A stretch of 64,000 nucleotides of DNA from NCBI RefSeq assembly GCF_003718735.1, contig NZ_CP033460.1:806001-870000 (forward strand). Direction: 5' to 3'. A program made the position numbers and the translations under genes. Under the pieces are notes generated by a model. That model did not search any database. It saw only the letters and a list, made by a program, of their open reading frames with translations, and was not told the DNA's origin. Position 1 is the stretch's first letter; every line of letters begins with the position of its first letter. Below, one piece after another: positions 41,063 to 50,383 of this stretch. This stretch comes from Staphylococcus debuckii (GTDB taxonomy: Bacteria; Bacillota; Bacilli; Staphylococcales; Staphylococcaceae).

Positions 41063-42047
41063 AATCGTATTAATTGGGGGCGGTACAGGACTCTCAGTCT
41101 TGGCACGTGGTTTGAAAGATTATCCGATTGACATTACTGCTATTGTGACTGTGGCGGATGACGGCGGCAGTACGGGTAAAATACGTAATGAAATGGATAT
41201 TCCGGCCCCTGGAGATATCAGAAACGTTATTGCAGCTTTAAGTGATACAGAACCGACTTTGAAAGAATTGTTCCAATATCGCTTCCAAGATAATCAAGTA
41301 GAAGGGCATTCGTTAGGTAATCTGCTTATTGCAGCAATGACTAATATTACAGATGACTTTGGTCATGCAGTAAAAGAACTTAGTAAAATATTAAATATCA
41401 AAGGACGTGTGATTCCTTCTACTAATTCCAGTATTCGTTTAAATGCTGAAATGGAAGATGGAGAAATCGTCTGCGGTGAATCTAATATTCCTAAACGTCA
41501 AAAGAAGATTAAACGTGTATTTATTGAACCTGCTGATGTACAGCCGATGGAAGAGGCGATTGATGCCTTAGAGCATGCGGATTTAATTGTTTTAGGACCA
41601 GGTTCACTTTATACAAGTGTACTTTCGAATTTGTGTGTTCCAGGTATCGGGGACGCTATTCAACAAAGTGGTGCTCCTAAAGTATATGTGTCTAACGTAA
41701 TGACACAGCACGGAGAAACAGATGCCTTTGATGTTATGGATCATGTGCATGCATTAAATCGACATATGGGTGCTAACTTTATCGATTATGTTATTTGTTG
41801 TGAAAATGAAGATTATAGCAATCAAATCTTAGAAAATTATCGTAAAGAATGTGCAGAACCTGTTAAATATCACAAAGAAGATATTGAAGCGGAAGGCATT
41901 ATACCGTTAACTGATCCTGATTTAGTGCATATTTCAGAGAAGAATCGAGTGAGACATAATACTAAGCGTCTTGCTCGGATGATTTATGATTTAGCTCTAG
42001 ATCTGACAAGCACAATTCCGTTTAAACCTAAAAAAAGAAAAAAGTAA
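41049..42047 (+). CDS. YvcK/GlmR-family protein
   Basis: The 332-aa protein is a CofD-like YvcK/GlmR. It begins with [17 protein letters not shown] (about 5-21) and [12 protein letters not shown] (about 37-48), and includes [11 protein letters not shown]. In B. subtilis GlmR binds UDP-GlcNAc and directs carbon toward cell-wall precursors during gluconeogenic growth. I start at the ATG at 41049 (product MKKVKIVL...), which overlaps the end of rapZ. GAGAAG serves as ribosome site. Confidence 0.93.
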   Translation: MKKVKIVLIGGGTGLSVLARGLKDYPIDITAIVTVADDGGSTGKIRNEMDIPAPGDIRNVIAALSDTEPTLKELFQYRFQDNQVEGHSLGNLLIAAMTNITDDFGHAVKELSKILNIKGRVIPSTNSSIRLNAEMEDGEIVCGESNIPKRQKKIKRVFIEPADVQPMEEAIDALEHADLIVLGPGSLYTSVLSNLCVPGIGDAIQQSGAPKVYVSNVMTQHGETDAFDVMDHVHALNRHMGANFIDYVICCENEDYSNQILENYRKECAEPVKYHKEDIEAEGIIPLTDPDLVHISEKNRVRHNTKRLARMIYDLALDLTSTIPFKPKKRKK

Positions 42048-42065
42048 AGAAAGGAATGGCGCAGC

Positions 42066-43010
42066 ATGAGTTTTGCATCAGACATGAAAAACGAATTAAC
42101 AAGAATAGATGTCGATGAAAAAAATGCGCGGGCTGAATTAAGCGCCTTGATACGTATGAATGGAGCGCTCAGTTTATCTAATCAGCAATTTGTGATTAAT
42201 GTACAAACTGAAAATGCTACAACTGCAAGACGTATCTATTCTTTAATCAAAAAAGTTTTTAATATTGAGGTAGAAATCCTTGTTCGTAAGAAAATGAAAT
42301 TAAAGAAAAATAATATCTATATTTGTCGTACAAAGGTAAAATCTAAAGAAATTTTGGATGAGTTAGGAATATTGAAAGATGGCGTTTTTACCCATGCGAT
42401 TGCACCAGAAATGATTCAAGATGATGATATGAAGCGCAGTTATCTCAGAGGTGCCTTTTTAGCGGGTGGGTCTGTAAATAATCCTGAAACTTCATCTTAT
42501 CATTTAGAAATCTTTTCTTTATATGAGAATCATTCAGAAGGATTAACTGAATTAATGAATGAATATGATTTGAATGCTAAACATCTCGAACGAAAGAAAG
42601 GCAGTATCGTTTATTTGAAGGAAGCGGAAAAAATCTCGGATTTCTTGAGTTTGATAGGAGGCTATCAAGCAATGCTGAAATTTGAAGATGTACGCATTGT
42701 GCGTGATATGCGCAACTCTGTTAACCGGTTAGTCAACTGTGAAACAGCAAATTTAAATAAAACAGTAAGTGCTGCCATGCGCCAAGTTGAAAGCATTCAA
42801 CTGATTGACCAAGAGATTGGAATAGAAAATTTACCAGATCGCTTGAGAGAAATTGCCAAGTTACGTGTAGACAATCAAGATGTGTCCCTCAAAGAATTAG
42901 GTGAGATGGTCTCTACTGGTACGATTTCGAAATCAGGCGTCAATCATCGTTTACGCAAGTTGAATGAGCTGGCAGATAAAATTCGAAGCGGCGAACATAT
43001 CGATATGTAA
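42066..43010 (+). CDS. whiA: WhiA-family DNA-binding regulator
   Basis: WhiA has an N-terminal degenerate LAGLIDADG fold and a C-terminal helix-turn-helix. The 314-aa protein shows [16 protein letters not shown] (about 129-144) and the C-terminal [26 protein letters not shown]-binding region. In B. subtilis it affects cell division and chromosome segregation. It completes the conserved rapZ-yvcK-whiA trio. AAAGGAATGG precedes the ATG. Confidence 0.95.
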   Translation: MSFASDMKNELTRIDVDEKNARAELSALIRMNGALSLSNQQFVINVQTENATTARRIYSLIKKVFNIEVEILVRKKMKLKKNNIYICRTKVKSKEILDELGILKDGVFTHAIAPEMIQDDDMKRSYLRGAFLAGGSVNNPETSSYHLEIFSLYENHSEGLTELMNEYDLNAKHLERKKGSIVYLKEAEKISDFLSLIGGYQAMLKFEDVRIVRDMRNSVNRLVNCETANLNKTVSAAMRQVESIQLIDQEIGIENLPDRLREIAKLRVDNQDVSLKELGEMVSTGTISKSGVNHRLRKLNELADKIRSGEHIDM

Positions 43011-43048
43011 AAAATGGCTGAGACAAATCAATGTCTCAGCCATTTTTA
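43010..43048. terminator. Bidirectional terminator between whiA and the MFS gene
   Basis: AAAATGGCTGAGACA pairs with TGTCTCAGCCATTTT, with A/T runs on both sides. Member of the TGAGACA/TGTCTCA family. Confidence 0.88.
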
Positions 43049-43057
43049 TCTCACGTT

Positions 43058-44233
43058 TTATTCAACAAATTGTGATTTAGGAATGAAGGATGCAATAGCT
43101 AAACCGATAAAGTTAACGATGGATAGAACCACAAACATCATTGTGAATGAAGGTAATTCTAATAATCTTAAAGATAGAATCGGAGCGATTGCTGTTCCAA
43201 TAAACAGCATGAATGTGTTGATTGAAAGGTAGAATCCTTTATCTTTATCTGTTAATAAACCGATTTGTGAAATAACAGATGGGACGGCGAATGCAATTCC
43301 AGCGATAAACGTAACACTGAATGTAGTAATAAGAACTATGTTATGAGTAAGTCCCATTAAGATAATTGAAATGCCGCTTGTGCGCAATGCAATAAGCAAT
43401 ACCTTTTTAACGCCGATGAAATCACTAGCACGTCCTGCTAATAGCGCAAGCACCATACCGATTAAACCAAATAATTTAATAGTTGAAATCATAGTTAAAT
43501 CTGCGTGAATTGCTTTAGATGTTAAAAATTCATTCAATATGGTATACATTGAAACAAATGAAGTGAGGATTGTGAGTGATACAAAGAAACATAACACAAT
43601 ACCTTTATTATCAAAGATGTGTCGCATATTTTTGAAGAACACAGAGAATTTTGTATCTGGTGTATGATATGGACTTTTAGGAATAGTACGTAAGATCCAA
43701 ATAGCTAATAGAATATAAACGACTGTTAAAATAAAGTAGACAATACGCCAGCTCATATGTGCAGCGATAATATCACTTAAGTTCTGTCCGATAACACCGG
43801 ATAACATGAAACTTGTACTAATAAAACTGATTGCAGTAACACGTTTTTTGATTGGGAACACTTCAGTAACATATGTGAGTGATACAGGCGAGAAGCTGGC
43901 TGCAGCCATACCTTGTAAAACTCTTACTACTAAAAGCAAGATGAAATTATGAATAAATCCAATTGCAAGTGTAGTTAAAGTTAACCCGCATAAACCAATA
44001 AGAATCACTTTTTTCTTACCGAACTTATCTGAAATAATTCCATAGAACATGCAGCTGACTGAATAAGAAATAGAGAATACGACACCAATCAGAGTAGTTG
44101 CACTCTCACTTAAATGAAGTTCTTTACCGATAACAGGCATCAAGGGGATAGCAGAATAAAGGCTGCACATAACTGCAATACCTGTTATAAAGAACACAGT
44201 GGTGATTAAGTTGTAATTAAACTTTTGCTCCAT
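43058..44233 (-). CDS. MFS drug/proton antiporter-type transporter
   Basis: The 391-aa protein is a 12-span major facilitator of the DHA1 type. It has the loop 2-3 motif GIISDKFGKKKVILIG (about 65-80), the second-half counterpart GRASDFIGVKKVLL (about 273-286), and a motif-C-like stretch in the fifth span. Substrate cannot be told from sequence. AGGTAGG precedes the ATG. It and brnQ lie between whiA and clpP, where S. aureus (from memory) has no protein gene. Confidence 0.85.
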   Translation of the reverse strand: MEQKFNYNLITTVFFITGIAVMCSLYSAIPLMPVIGKELHLSESATTLIGVVFSISYSVSCMFYGIISDKFGKKKVILIGLCGLTLTTLAIGFIHNFILLLVVRVLQGMAAASFSPVSLTYVTEVFPIKKRVTAISFISTSFMLSGVIGQNLSDIIAAHMSWRIVYFILTVVYILLAIWILRTIPKSPYHTPDTKFSVFFKNMRHIFDNKGIVLCFFVSLTILTSFVSMYTILNEFLTSKAIHADLTMISTIKLFGLIGMVLALLAGRASDFIGVKKVLLIALRTSGISIILMGLTHNIVLITTFSVTFIAGIAFAVPSVISQIGLLTDKDKGFYLSINTFMLFIGTAIAPILSLRLLELPSFTMMFVVLSIVNFIGLAIASFIPKSQFVE

Positions 44234-44584
44234 TACAAACCTACCTTTCTTTAAATAATTAATATGAAGGAAAATTGTTTAATAGGAATTTCAAAATTTA
44301 CATAAAGAAATAGGGACAAATGTTTCAACACGTCCCATTACTTATGCAAAATGCTCAAAAGATGGCAATATGTCATCGAGCACAAACAGGGAATTGGACA
44401 TAATTTCTGTCTACTCCCATCATCTTTAAAATGCAATTTTAATTTTAACACATGAAACTTAAATTAAAACGGGTTTGCTCAATATAAAAATATTGTGAAA
44501 AATCAGTAGAAAAAATATAAAACCGATGGAAATAGAGATCAATTCCATCGGCTTCATGACGAGATTAAAATTATATTCGATTAT
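44234..44584. other. Intergenic region with degenerate hairpins
   Basis: No gene is evident. It holds an inverted repeat GGGAC / GTCCC near 44313-44336 and a second hairpin (GGGAATTGGACATAA against TGTCTACTCCC, 44389-44418) that looks like a worn member of the GGGACA/TGTC terminator family. The brnQ terminator closes its right end. Confidence 0.6.
44506..44551 (-). terminator. Terminator after brnQ
   Basis: Perfect CCGATGGAA / TTCCATCGG stem; on the minus strand it is followed by TTTTATATTTTTT. Confidence 0.85.
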
Positions 44585-45910
44585 TTAAACTTTCTGTGCT
44601 TCAGTACGATGTGATGGTTTATTATTTCGATTTCTCATAAAGTCGATAATAATACCGATAAATGTTAATACTAAGAATGGATATAACCAAGCTAATCCTT
44701 GTCCAGACAAAGGCAATGCTTGATATAAACTGTTTAAAGGCTTAATTAATTTAAAAGTATTAAAAATCTCAAGTACTGAGATAATCAATGTTGAAATAGT
44801 TGGCAGTATATATGCAACTTTTAAATGTGTAGGTATCACAATAGCAATTAACGAAATTAATACTAACACAATAGAAATTGGATAAATAAATGTGAGTAAT
44901 GGTACAGCAATTTGCAAAATCATATTTAACCCTAAAGTTGAAATTAAGAATCCGACTAGTGAAAAAACAATAACATAGGTTTTATATGAAATTTTAGGAA
45001 ATTTCTTCATTCCAAATGCTGAGCTTGCGTTGACGAGTCCGATACATGTCGTTAAACATGCTAGAATAACGATAACCCCAAATAATATATTGCCGAAAGC
45101 TCCAAATAATCTGACTGAGTTATAAGTTAGGATACTCGCACCATTTTTAAATCCTGGCTTGCTTGTAGTGATACCAAGATAGGCAAGTGAAAAGTAAATG
45201 ATCGTTAATAAAACAGCTGAAATCAAACCTGCTAAAATCACATTTTTAACAATCTTCTTACTATCTGAAATGCCCGCTAGTTTGAAACTTTGTACAATAA
45301 CAACTGAGAAGGCGAGTGCAGCCACTAAATCCATTGTGTAATAACCTTCTAAGATACCTGAAACTAATGGCGCTTGAGCGTATTTACCTTGTGGTTCGCC
45401 GACTTTGCCTTCTGGGTGAATAATAGCCGCTACACAAAGTGCTCCAATAACTAGTAATAATGCTGGAGTCAGAACTTTTCCTAAATTATCTACCATTCTA
45501 TTAGGATATAAAGCAATTAATCCTACTATTATAAAGAATACCAGCGAAAACCCGACTAATGTCCAAGTGTTATGGACAGGAATAATAGATTTAGCGCCGA
45601 TTTCATATGCGACATTTGCAGCACGCGGAATGCCATAAAGCGCTCCAATAGATAAATAAATACAGACTGCAAAAATAAATCCAAACTTTGGATGAACACG
45701 ATTACCTATAAATTCTACACCGCCGTCATAATAGGCGATGACGATAACTGTTATGTATGGCATTAAAATACCGGTAATTGCAAATCCAGTCATACCAGCC
45801 CACATATTCCCCTGTGCGGTATAACCTAACATTGGTGGAAATATCAAGTTGCCGGCCCCGAAAAATAGCGAGAACAACATTAAACCTGATACTAATATTA
45901 CTTTTTTCAT
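44585..45910 (-). CDS. brnQ: Branched-chain amino acid transporter BrnQ
   Basis: The 441-aa protein is a LIVCS-family sodium- or proton-coupled carrier for leucine, isoleucine and valine. It begins VSGLMLFSLFFGAGNLIFPP (about 7-26), the family hallmark, and has about 12 spans. I start at the ATG at 45910 because GGGAGG lies just upstream; an ATG at 45931 precedes that site. A CodY-like operator sits about 40 nt upstream, which fits BCAA-dependent control. Confidence 0.92.
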   Translation of the reverse strand: MKKVILVSGLMLFSLFFGAGNLIFPPMLGYTAQGNMWAGMTGFAITGILMPYITVIVIAYYDGGVEFIGNRVHPKFGFIFAVCIYLSIGALYGIPRAANVAYEIGAKSIIPVHNTWTLVGFSLVFFIIVGLIALYPNRMVDNLGKVLTPALLLVIGALCVAAIIHPEGKVGEPQGKYAQAPLVSGILEGYYTMDLVAALAFSVVIVQSFKLAGISDSKKIVKNVILAGLISAVLLTIIYFSLAYLGITTSKPGFKNGASILTYNSVRLFGAFGNILFGVIVILACLTTCIGLVNASSAFGMKKFPKISYKTYVIVFSLVGFLISTLGLNMILQIAVPLLTFIYPISIVLVLISLIAIVIPTHLKVAYILPTISTLIISVLEIFNTFKLIKPLNSLYQALPLSGQGLAWLYPFLVLTFIGIIIDFMRNRNNKPSHRTEAQKV

Positions 45911-45947
45911 TTGAACCTCCCGAAAAATCAAGAAACAATATTTACTA

Positions 45948-45962
45948 AAATTTCTGAATATT
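45948..45962. promoter_or_regulatory. Candidate CodY box upstream of brnQ
   Basis: AAATTTCTGAATATT matches 13 of 15 positions of the CodY consensus AATTTTCWGAAAATT. CodY with BCAA and GTP represses BCAA transport genes in staphylococci, so the match is in a sensible place. Confidence 0.65.
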
Positions 45963-46127
45963 ATCTAATGTTGAAACCTTTCAAATATATAAACTTTAAC
46001 ATAATTCTAACTATTAGCAAAGTTTAAATTGAAAAAATAATATAAAAAGTGATAAATTAAGCAAAAAGGTGCAAATTGAAATGATTATAAAGTGTCAAAA
46101 GTATGAAAATCTTAAGGTGAATTTCTG

Positions 46128-46164
46128 CAAATAAAAGAAACGCTGAATAATCTATCAGCGTTTC
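46128..46164 (-). terminator. Terminator after tRNA-Arg
   Basis: GAAACGCTGA / TCAGCGTTTC stem; on the minus strand followed by TTTTATTTGC. Confidence 0.8.
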
Positions 46165-46199
46165 TGGTTAATAAGTATTAATGAATATTAGTTATTGAA

Positions 46200-46271
46200 C
46201 CCCCTCGGAGGGAATCGAACCCCCATTTTAAGAACCGGAATCTTACGTGTTATCCATTACACTACGAGGGG
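46200..46271 (-). tRNA. tRNA-Arg, anticodon CCG
   Basis: The 72-nt minus-strand gene folds as a full cloverleaf: acceptor CCCCTCG / CGAGGGG, D arm GTGTAATGGATAACAC, anticodon stem TAAGA / TCTTA with loop TTCCGGT (anticodon CCG, reads CGG) and T arm GGGGGTTCGATTCCCTC. The 3' CCA is not encoded. Confidence 0.96.
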
Positions 46272-46354
46272 TAAATATTAACAGACAATTAATAGTGTAC
46301 CTTTAACCGACTATAGGGTCAATATGGAGAAAGAAATAAAAAGTGAGTATAATT

Positions 46355-46384
46355 TTTGACCATTTTTGACTTTTAGGTTAAAAT
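46355..46384 (+). promoter_or_regulatory. CtsR operator and clpP promoter
   Basis: TTTGACC (46355) and TTTGACT (46365) form the tandem heptad recognised by CtsR, read here as the reverse complement of GGTCAAA. The first heptad contains the -35 TTGACC, and a TAAAAT -10 follows after 17 nt (46379-46384). Heat shock or protein stress should release repression. Confidence 0.88.
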
Positions 46385-46419
46385 ATAGTTAATTCATAAA
46401 AGTACAAGGAGGAAATGTA

Positions 46420-47004
46420 ATGAATTTAATTCCTACAGTAATTGAAACAACTAATCGCGGAGAACGCGCTTATGACATCTATTCAAGATTATTAAAAGAC
46501 CGTATTATCATGTTAGGTTCAGCGATTGATGATAACGTAGCAAACTCAATCGTATCACAATTGTTATTCTTACAAGCTCAAGATGCTGAGAAAGACATTT
46601 ATTTATATATCAACTCACCAGGCGGCAGCGTAACAGCTGGATTTGCAATTTATGACACAATTCAACATATTAAACCAGATGTACAAACAATCTGCATCGG
46701 TATGGCCGCTTCAATGGGTTCATTCTTACTAGCAGCTGGTGCAAAAGGCAAACGTTTCGCGTTACCAAACGCTGAAGTTATGATTCACCAACCACTAGGC
46801 GGCGCGCAAGGTCAAGCAACTGAAATTGAAATCGCTGCTACTCATATCTTAAAAACACGTGCTAAATTGAATAAAATTTTAGCTGAACGTACTGGTCAAT
46901 CAATCGAACAAATTGAAAAAGATACAGATCGTGATAATTTCTTAACAGCAGATGAAGCTAAAGAATACGGTCTAATTGATGAAGTAATGCAACCAGAAAA
47001 ATAA
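46420..47004 (+). CDS. clpP: ATP-dependent Clp protease proteolytic subunit
   Basis: ClpP forms the 14-subunit degradation chamber used with ClpX and ClpC. The 194-aa protein has the Ser98-His123-Asp172 triad ([24 protein letters not shown]). Length and N-terminus (MNLIPTVIE) match staphylococcal ClpP. AAGGAGG precedes the ATG. It is monocistronic between its CtsR-controlled promoter and a very strong terminator. Confidence 0.98.
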   Translation: MNLIPTVIETTNRGERAYDIYSRLLKDRIIMLGSAIDDNVANSIVSQLLFLQAQDAEKDIYLYINSPGGSVTAGFAIYDTIQHIKPDVQTICIGMAASMGSFLLAAGAKGKRFALPNAEVMIHQPLGGAQGQATEIEIAATHILKTRAKLNKILAERTGQSIEQIEKDTDRDNFLTADEAKEYGLIDEVMQPEK

Positions 47005-47020
47005 TATACTGATATAAGAA

Positions 47021-47064
47021 CGAAACAAGGGCGGAGACAAAATGTTGTCTCCGCCCTTGTTTCG
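47021..47064. terminator. Bidirectional 20-bp-stem terminator after clpP
   Basis: CGAAACAAGGGCGGAGACAA pairs perfectly with its complement around AATG. Both strands end in T-rich sequence. It serves clpP and the small leftward gene. Confidence 0.92.
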
Positions 47065-47069
47065 TTTGC

Positions 47070-47261
47070 TTAATGTTTATTGCGGTTTCTTTTCAAATAT
47101 TTCATCAGTACGCTCACCAATATTACGATACCTACTAAGAGGTACAAGATAGCAATAAAGATTGATGGAGCTTGGGTCGTCATGGCGAAACTTCCGATAC
47201 ATATTAAAAGAATACCAGCAATTGCTAATAATGATTGAGTTAAAATGTCGTTCTTATCCAC
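47070..47261 (-). CDS. Small two-span membrane protein, unknown function
   Basis: The 63-aa frame encodes two hydrophobic spans (about 8-27 and 33-52) and ends in a basic tail (KYLKRNRNKH), typical of small membrane proteins with positive-inside ends. GAAGGTGGA precedes the ATG. It uses the strong terminator after clpP on the minus strand. I do not recognise a family. Confidence 0.6.
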   Translation of the reverse strand: MDKNDILTQSLLAIAGILLICIGSFAMTTQAPSIFIAILYLLVGIVILVSVLMKYLKRNRNKH

Positions 47262-47345
47262 AAATCCACCTTCGTTCTAACCACGTGGCTGACATTCATC
47301 AGTCAGGAATTTCTTAATTAAATACTACTTTAAATGAGTAGTTGA

Positions 47346-48248
47346 TTATTCGTGCACTAAATTATCTAGTGCAGCTTTTAAATTTGGATAAGCAAAATCG
47401 AATCCTCGTGCTTGCAAGCGATTCGGAATTGCTTTTTGTGTATCTAAGATGATTGTAGCACGTTGACCTAACACTAATCTCAAGACTAAACTAGGCGCCC
47501 ATGTTTCATGAGGTTTGTGCATTTCTCTAGCCAGTGTATATCCGAAAAGATTTTGTCTTTCAGAGACAGGAGCAGTGAGGTTGAATACACCCTCAGCATT
47601 TGAATCGTGAATTAAAAATAGAATAGCACGTGTTAAGTCAGTGATGTGAATCCAAGAATACCATTGGAAGCCTGTGCCTAATTTGCCTCCAAAGTAAAAT
47701 CTGTATGGAAGTTCCATAGTAGGAAGGGCGCCGCCTTCATCTGAAAGAATCATGCCGAATCGTCCAATTACGACTCTTGTACCTAATTTTTCAAATTTAC
47801 GTGCAAATCGCTCCCATTGATAAGTAATATCTGAAAGAAAATCATGAGGATCGCATTTAGAAAGTTCTGTATAAGTTCTATGGAAATCAGGTCGATAATA
47901 ACCCACAGCACTTGCGTTAAATAAGACAGACGGATGCGTATTCTTATGCTCGAATAATTCGTAAAGTGCTTGAGTCGAACGAATGCGGCTCAACATTAGA
48001 GTACGTTTATAATCTTCAGTCCAACGATTATTTAATGAAGCACCAGCGAGATTGATTACAATATCGATATGATTAGGTACTTTGTCTTCCCATCCATCTT
48101 TATTCCAATTAACATAAGTAATCTTATTGTCTAAGCTATGACGATCTTGTCGAGTGAGAATAGTAATATGCGAATCAGTATTATAGATAGCATCTACTAA
48201 ATGACTACCTACTAAACCTGTACCACCTGTGATTAAATACTCTTTCAT
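47346..48248 (-). CDS. NAD(P)-dependent epimerase-like protein (TIGR01777 family)
   Basis: The 300-aa extended SDR protein starts [15 protein letters not shown] (about 3-17, Rossmann NAD(P) loop) and has [18 protein letters not shown] (about 65-82), [10 protein letters not shown] (catalytic Tyr region) and the C-terminal [15 protein letters not shown] of the family. Its older label as a cell-division inhibitor homologue is not supported by clear function. I start at the ATG at 48248 with GAGGTGG 5-8 nt upstream; a GTG at 48257 overlaps that site. Confidence 0.85.
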   Translation of the reverse strand: MKEYLITGGTGLVGSHLVDAIYNTDSHITILTRQDRHSLDNKITYVNWNKDGWEDKVPNHIDIVINLAGASLNNRWTEDYKRTLMLSRIRSTQALYELFEHKNTHPSVLFNASAVGYYRPDFHRTYTELSKCDPHDFLSDITYQWERFARKFEKLGTRVVIGRFGMILSDEGGALPTMELPYRFYFGGKLGTGFQWYSWIHITDLTRAILFLIHDSNAEGVFNLTAPVSERQNLFGYTLAREMHKPHETWAPSLVLRLVLGQRATIILDTQKAIPNRLQARGFDFAYPNLKAALDNLVHE

Positions 48249-48397
48249 TTTAGCCACCTCTTTTTTAATATACGTAGTTCTACTTCATTTCTTATATAGA
48301 CAATATTCATTCTAAATATTCATTGATTATTCAATGTTTAGCCATTAATATGTCAATAAAATCTTAATAGAAGTATTTAAAACAAATACAGAAAAGT

Positions 48398-48403
48398 TAT
48401 AAT
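48398..48403 (+). promoter_or_regulatory. -10 box of the RsaH-like RNA
   Basis: TATAAT lies 7 nt before the first base of the structured RNA. The -35 is weak (ATTTAA at 48375-48380). Confidence 0.6.
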
Positions 48404-48409
48404 GAAAGT

Positions 48410-48538
48410 ACCTTCGGAAATTAATTAAACATCTCTTAATTAAAAACAGTATACCCCATAATATACATGCGAAGGTGAAATTTTGACTCCCTTTAGTATT
48501 GGGCCTATGCGAGAAACGTATAGGTCCATTATTTTTTT
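48410..48538 (+). ncRNA. rsaH: RsaH-like structured small RNA
   Basis: A structured transcript of about 129 nt is predicted. Its 5' end ACCTTCG (48410) pairs with CGAAGGT (48470-48476), enclosing an inner hairpin TTAATTAA / TTAATTAA. A single-stranded C-rich stretch GACTCCC follows, then an 11-bp terminator stem GGGCCTATGCG / CGTATAGGTCC and a T7 run. From memory S. aureus RsaH lies between homologues of these same two genes and also carries a UCCC antisense motif; RNAs of this type pair with ribosome sites of target mRNAs. The assignment rests on position and structure. Confidence 0.75.
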
Positions 48539-48825
48539 AGGAGATAATGATATGAATTTCATTATAACAATCTTTCGGAAGTTAATCATCTGTACACCCT
48601 GTGCATGAAAATACTTGTTGCACATCTATATTGATAAAGTGAATATTAAATTCAGATTAATATCGACTCATTTCCTCGCAAAATGATGTATATATCATTG
48701 GAAAATGTTATGATTAGTTAATGAAAACTATGAAAATAACAATTCAATTGGGTATATAAAAAATAAATTGCAAAATATCTTAATGTGTAGATTATTAGGA
48801 ATTGAATTCGGAAAGAGGAGAGCAC

Positions 48826-49770
48826 ATGTCTAATAAAAATCGAAATGATTTTGGCAAGCCGCCTAAAAATAAAATGAGCAGCCTCGCGAAAATTGTGAGT
48901 GCTATTATTGTTGTTATTTTATTATTCACGCTTGCATTTGCCACTTTCGCATTTGTGGATCACTCTAAGAAAGGCAGCGAGAGATTAAGTCAGGAACAGA
49001 AAAAAGAAAAACAAGAAAAGCAAGATAAAAAAGAGAAAAAAGAACGTGAAGAGAAAAAGAAAAAAGAAGAACAGAAACGAAAAGAAAAAGAACAAAAAGA
49101 ACAACAAGAACAAGAGTGGGCCGATCAACAAGCTGCAGAACAACAAAGACAAAATAATATAAACGCACAACGAGAACAAACCGCTCGACAAGAGGAACAA
49201 AATAGAAAAGCTCAAAAACAACAGTCTGCAAACAACAAAGCACAACAAGATAAGCAACAAGAACAAGCGCGTAAAGATCAAGAAGCGGCTAAAAAGCAAG
49301 CTGAAAATCAACAAAAGCAAAATGATGAAGTAGCAAAAGAGCGTCAGCAAAAGGCGAAAGAACAAGCTGACAAAGCAATGGAACAACAAAAAGCGAAAGA
49401 ACAGGAAAATCAGCAAAGACAGCAAGAACAGCAGAAAGCACAACAAGAACAAGCGAATAAACAACGTCAGCAAGATCAGCAAAAATCTAACCAACAACAA
49501 AATCAACAACAGAGCAAACCTCAGCAGAATACCCAGAATCAACAGTCAAATAATAAGCCCAGGCCAGGGCAAGGACAACAATCAACAGTAGACAATCCAC
49601 CAAAAAGCAATCCATCTAATGCACAACCATCAAATAATTCTAATGCAACACAAAATAGACAGACACCTTCAAATCAAGGTAATAGTAGTGGTGCTCAGTC
49701 GAATAAATCTAATCAAAGTACTCAATCTAATAATACTAATAATAGTAACAACACATCATCACAACGATAA
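48826..49770 (+). CDS. Lys/Glu/Gln-rich single-span membrane protein (DUF4887-like)
   Basis: The 314-aa product has a short basic N-terminus (KNKMSSLAK), one membrane span (about 27-50), then a long charged segment (about 55-235) made almost only of K, E, Q, R and A, likely an extended coiled coil, and an Asn/Gln/Ser/Pro/Thr-rich tail. No catalytic motif or LPXTG is present. It resembles the S. aureus protein at this locus (SA0725 type) in the span and low-complexity design. It should face outward as a type II protein. I start at the ATG at 48826 with AGAGGAG upstream; the ATG at 48802 lacks a good site. Confidence 0.85.
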   Translation: MSNKNRNDFGKPPKNKMSSLAKIVSAIIVVILLFTLAFATFAFVDHSKKGSERLSQEQKKEKQEKQDKKEKKEREEKKKKEEQKRKEKEQKEQQEQEWADQQAAEQQRQNNINAQREQTARQEEQNRKAQKQQSANNKAQQDKQQEQARKDQEAAKKQAENQQKQNDEVAKERQQKAKEQADKAMEQQKAKEQENQQRQQEQQKAQQEQANKQRQQDQQKSNQQQNQQQSKPQQNTQNQQSNNKPRPGQGQQSTVDNPPKSNPSNAQPSNNSNATQNRQTPSNQGNSSGAQSNKSNQSTQSNNTNNSNNTSSQR

Positions 49771-49787
49771 TATTTGCGTTGAATTAT

Positions 49788-49842
49788 AAAGCTGAAGTAG
49801 GAGTGGGACAGAAATGATGTCTCAGCCTCTTCAGCTTTTTTA
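49788..49842. terminator. Terminator between two membrane-protein genes
   Basis: AAAGCTGAAG...GAGTGGGACA pairs with TGTCTCAGCCTCTTCAGCTTT, then TTTTT. Member of the GGGACA/TGTCTCA family and probably bidirectional. Confidence 0.85.
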
Positions 49843-50070
49843 ATTTATTAAGTTCAATAACCAAGTAATTAATATAGATATAATGATAAAGAAAGGTAAG
49901 CAACCACAGCCGATAGGGAAACAGCCGCCGAAAGAATAGTATTTAAATCTTCTTTCGTTCTCGAAATGAGTTTGACGATTATCAGAATGATCAGGATGAA
50001 AATATGTGTCGTCTTTGTATCTAGGATCTTTTGGGTCAATAACTTCTGGATTTTTGTTTTCTTCAGACAT
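49840..50070 (-). CDS. Small membrane protein with a Cys-rich juxtamembrane loop
   Basis: The 76-aa protein has a polar acidic N-terminus (about 1-42), a glycine/cysteine-rich loop GGCFPIGCGCLPFF (about 48-61) and one C-terminal span. The loop carries three cysteines in a CxxxxCxC pattern, which could bind metal or be acylated. AAAGGAG precedes the ATG. I do not recognise a family. Confidence 0.65.
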   Translation of the reverse strand: MSEENKNPEVIDPKDPRYKDDTYFHPDHSDNRQTHFENERRFKYYSFGGCFPIGCGCLPFFIIISILITWLLNLIN

Positions 50071-50254
50071 GTATATAATTCTCCTTTAATGCATTATTAT
50101 AGTGGTTAACTGGGTATATGAATAATCATAAGAAAAATTGCGTGGAAAATATAGTTTTTAGATGATTTTTCTTATGGTGAAAGGGTATAATATAATTATT
50201 GAGGAACAATTGCATGCAATAGTAAGCTTGGAATTTTATTATAAGCATTTGGAC

Positions 50255-50334
50255 TTGCTTTTTAAATCAGATGATAGTATTATTACAAATGTAAGAGATG
50301 TTATTTTTTTGCCCCACCTGGGACTTAAAATGTC
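50255..50334 (+). promoter_or_regulatory. cggR-gapA operon promoter and CggR operator
   Basis: TTGCTT (50255), 17-nt spacer and TATTAT (50278) form a plausible promoter. About 35 nt downstream, TGGGACTTAAAATGTC (50319-50334) fits the CggR half-operator GGGAC-N6-TGTC. CggR should block the operon here until fructose-1,6-bisphosphate rises. Confidence 0.7.
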
Positions 50335-50383
50335 AAAGTGTGGTTGCATGCTGACCCTTAAAGATATAGAGGAGGAAATAGTA

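Noticed and set aside
48965..49542. Long minus-strand frames rich in Leu and Phe opposite the K/E/Q protein
   Set aside because: They are antisense products of AAA/GAA/CAA codons, with no ribosome sites.
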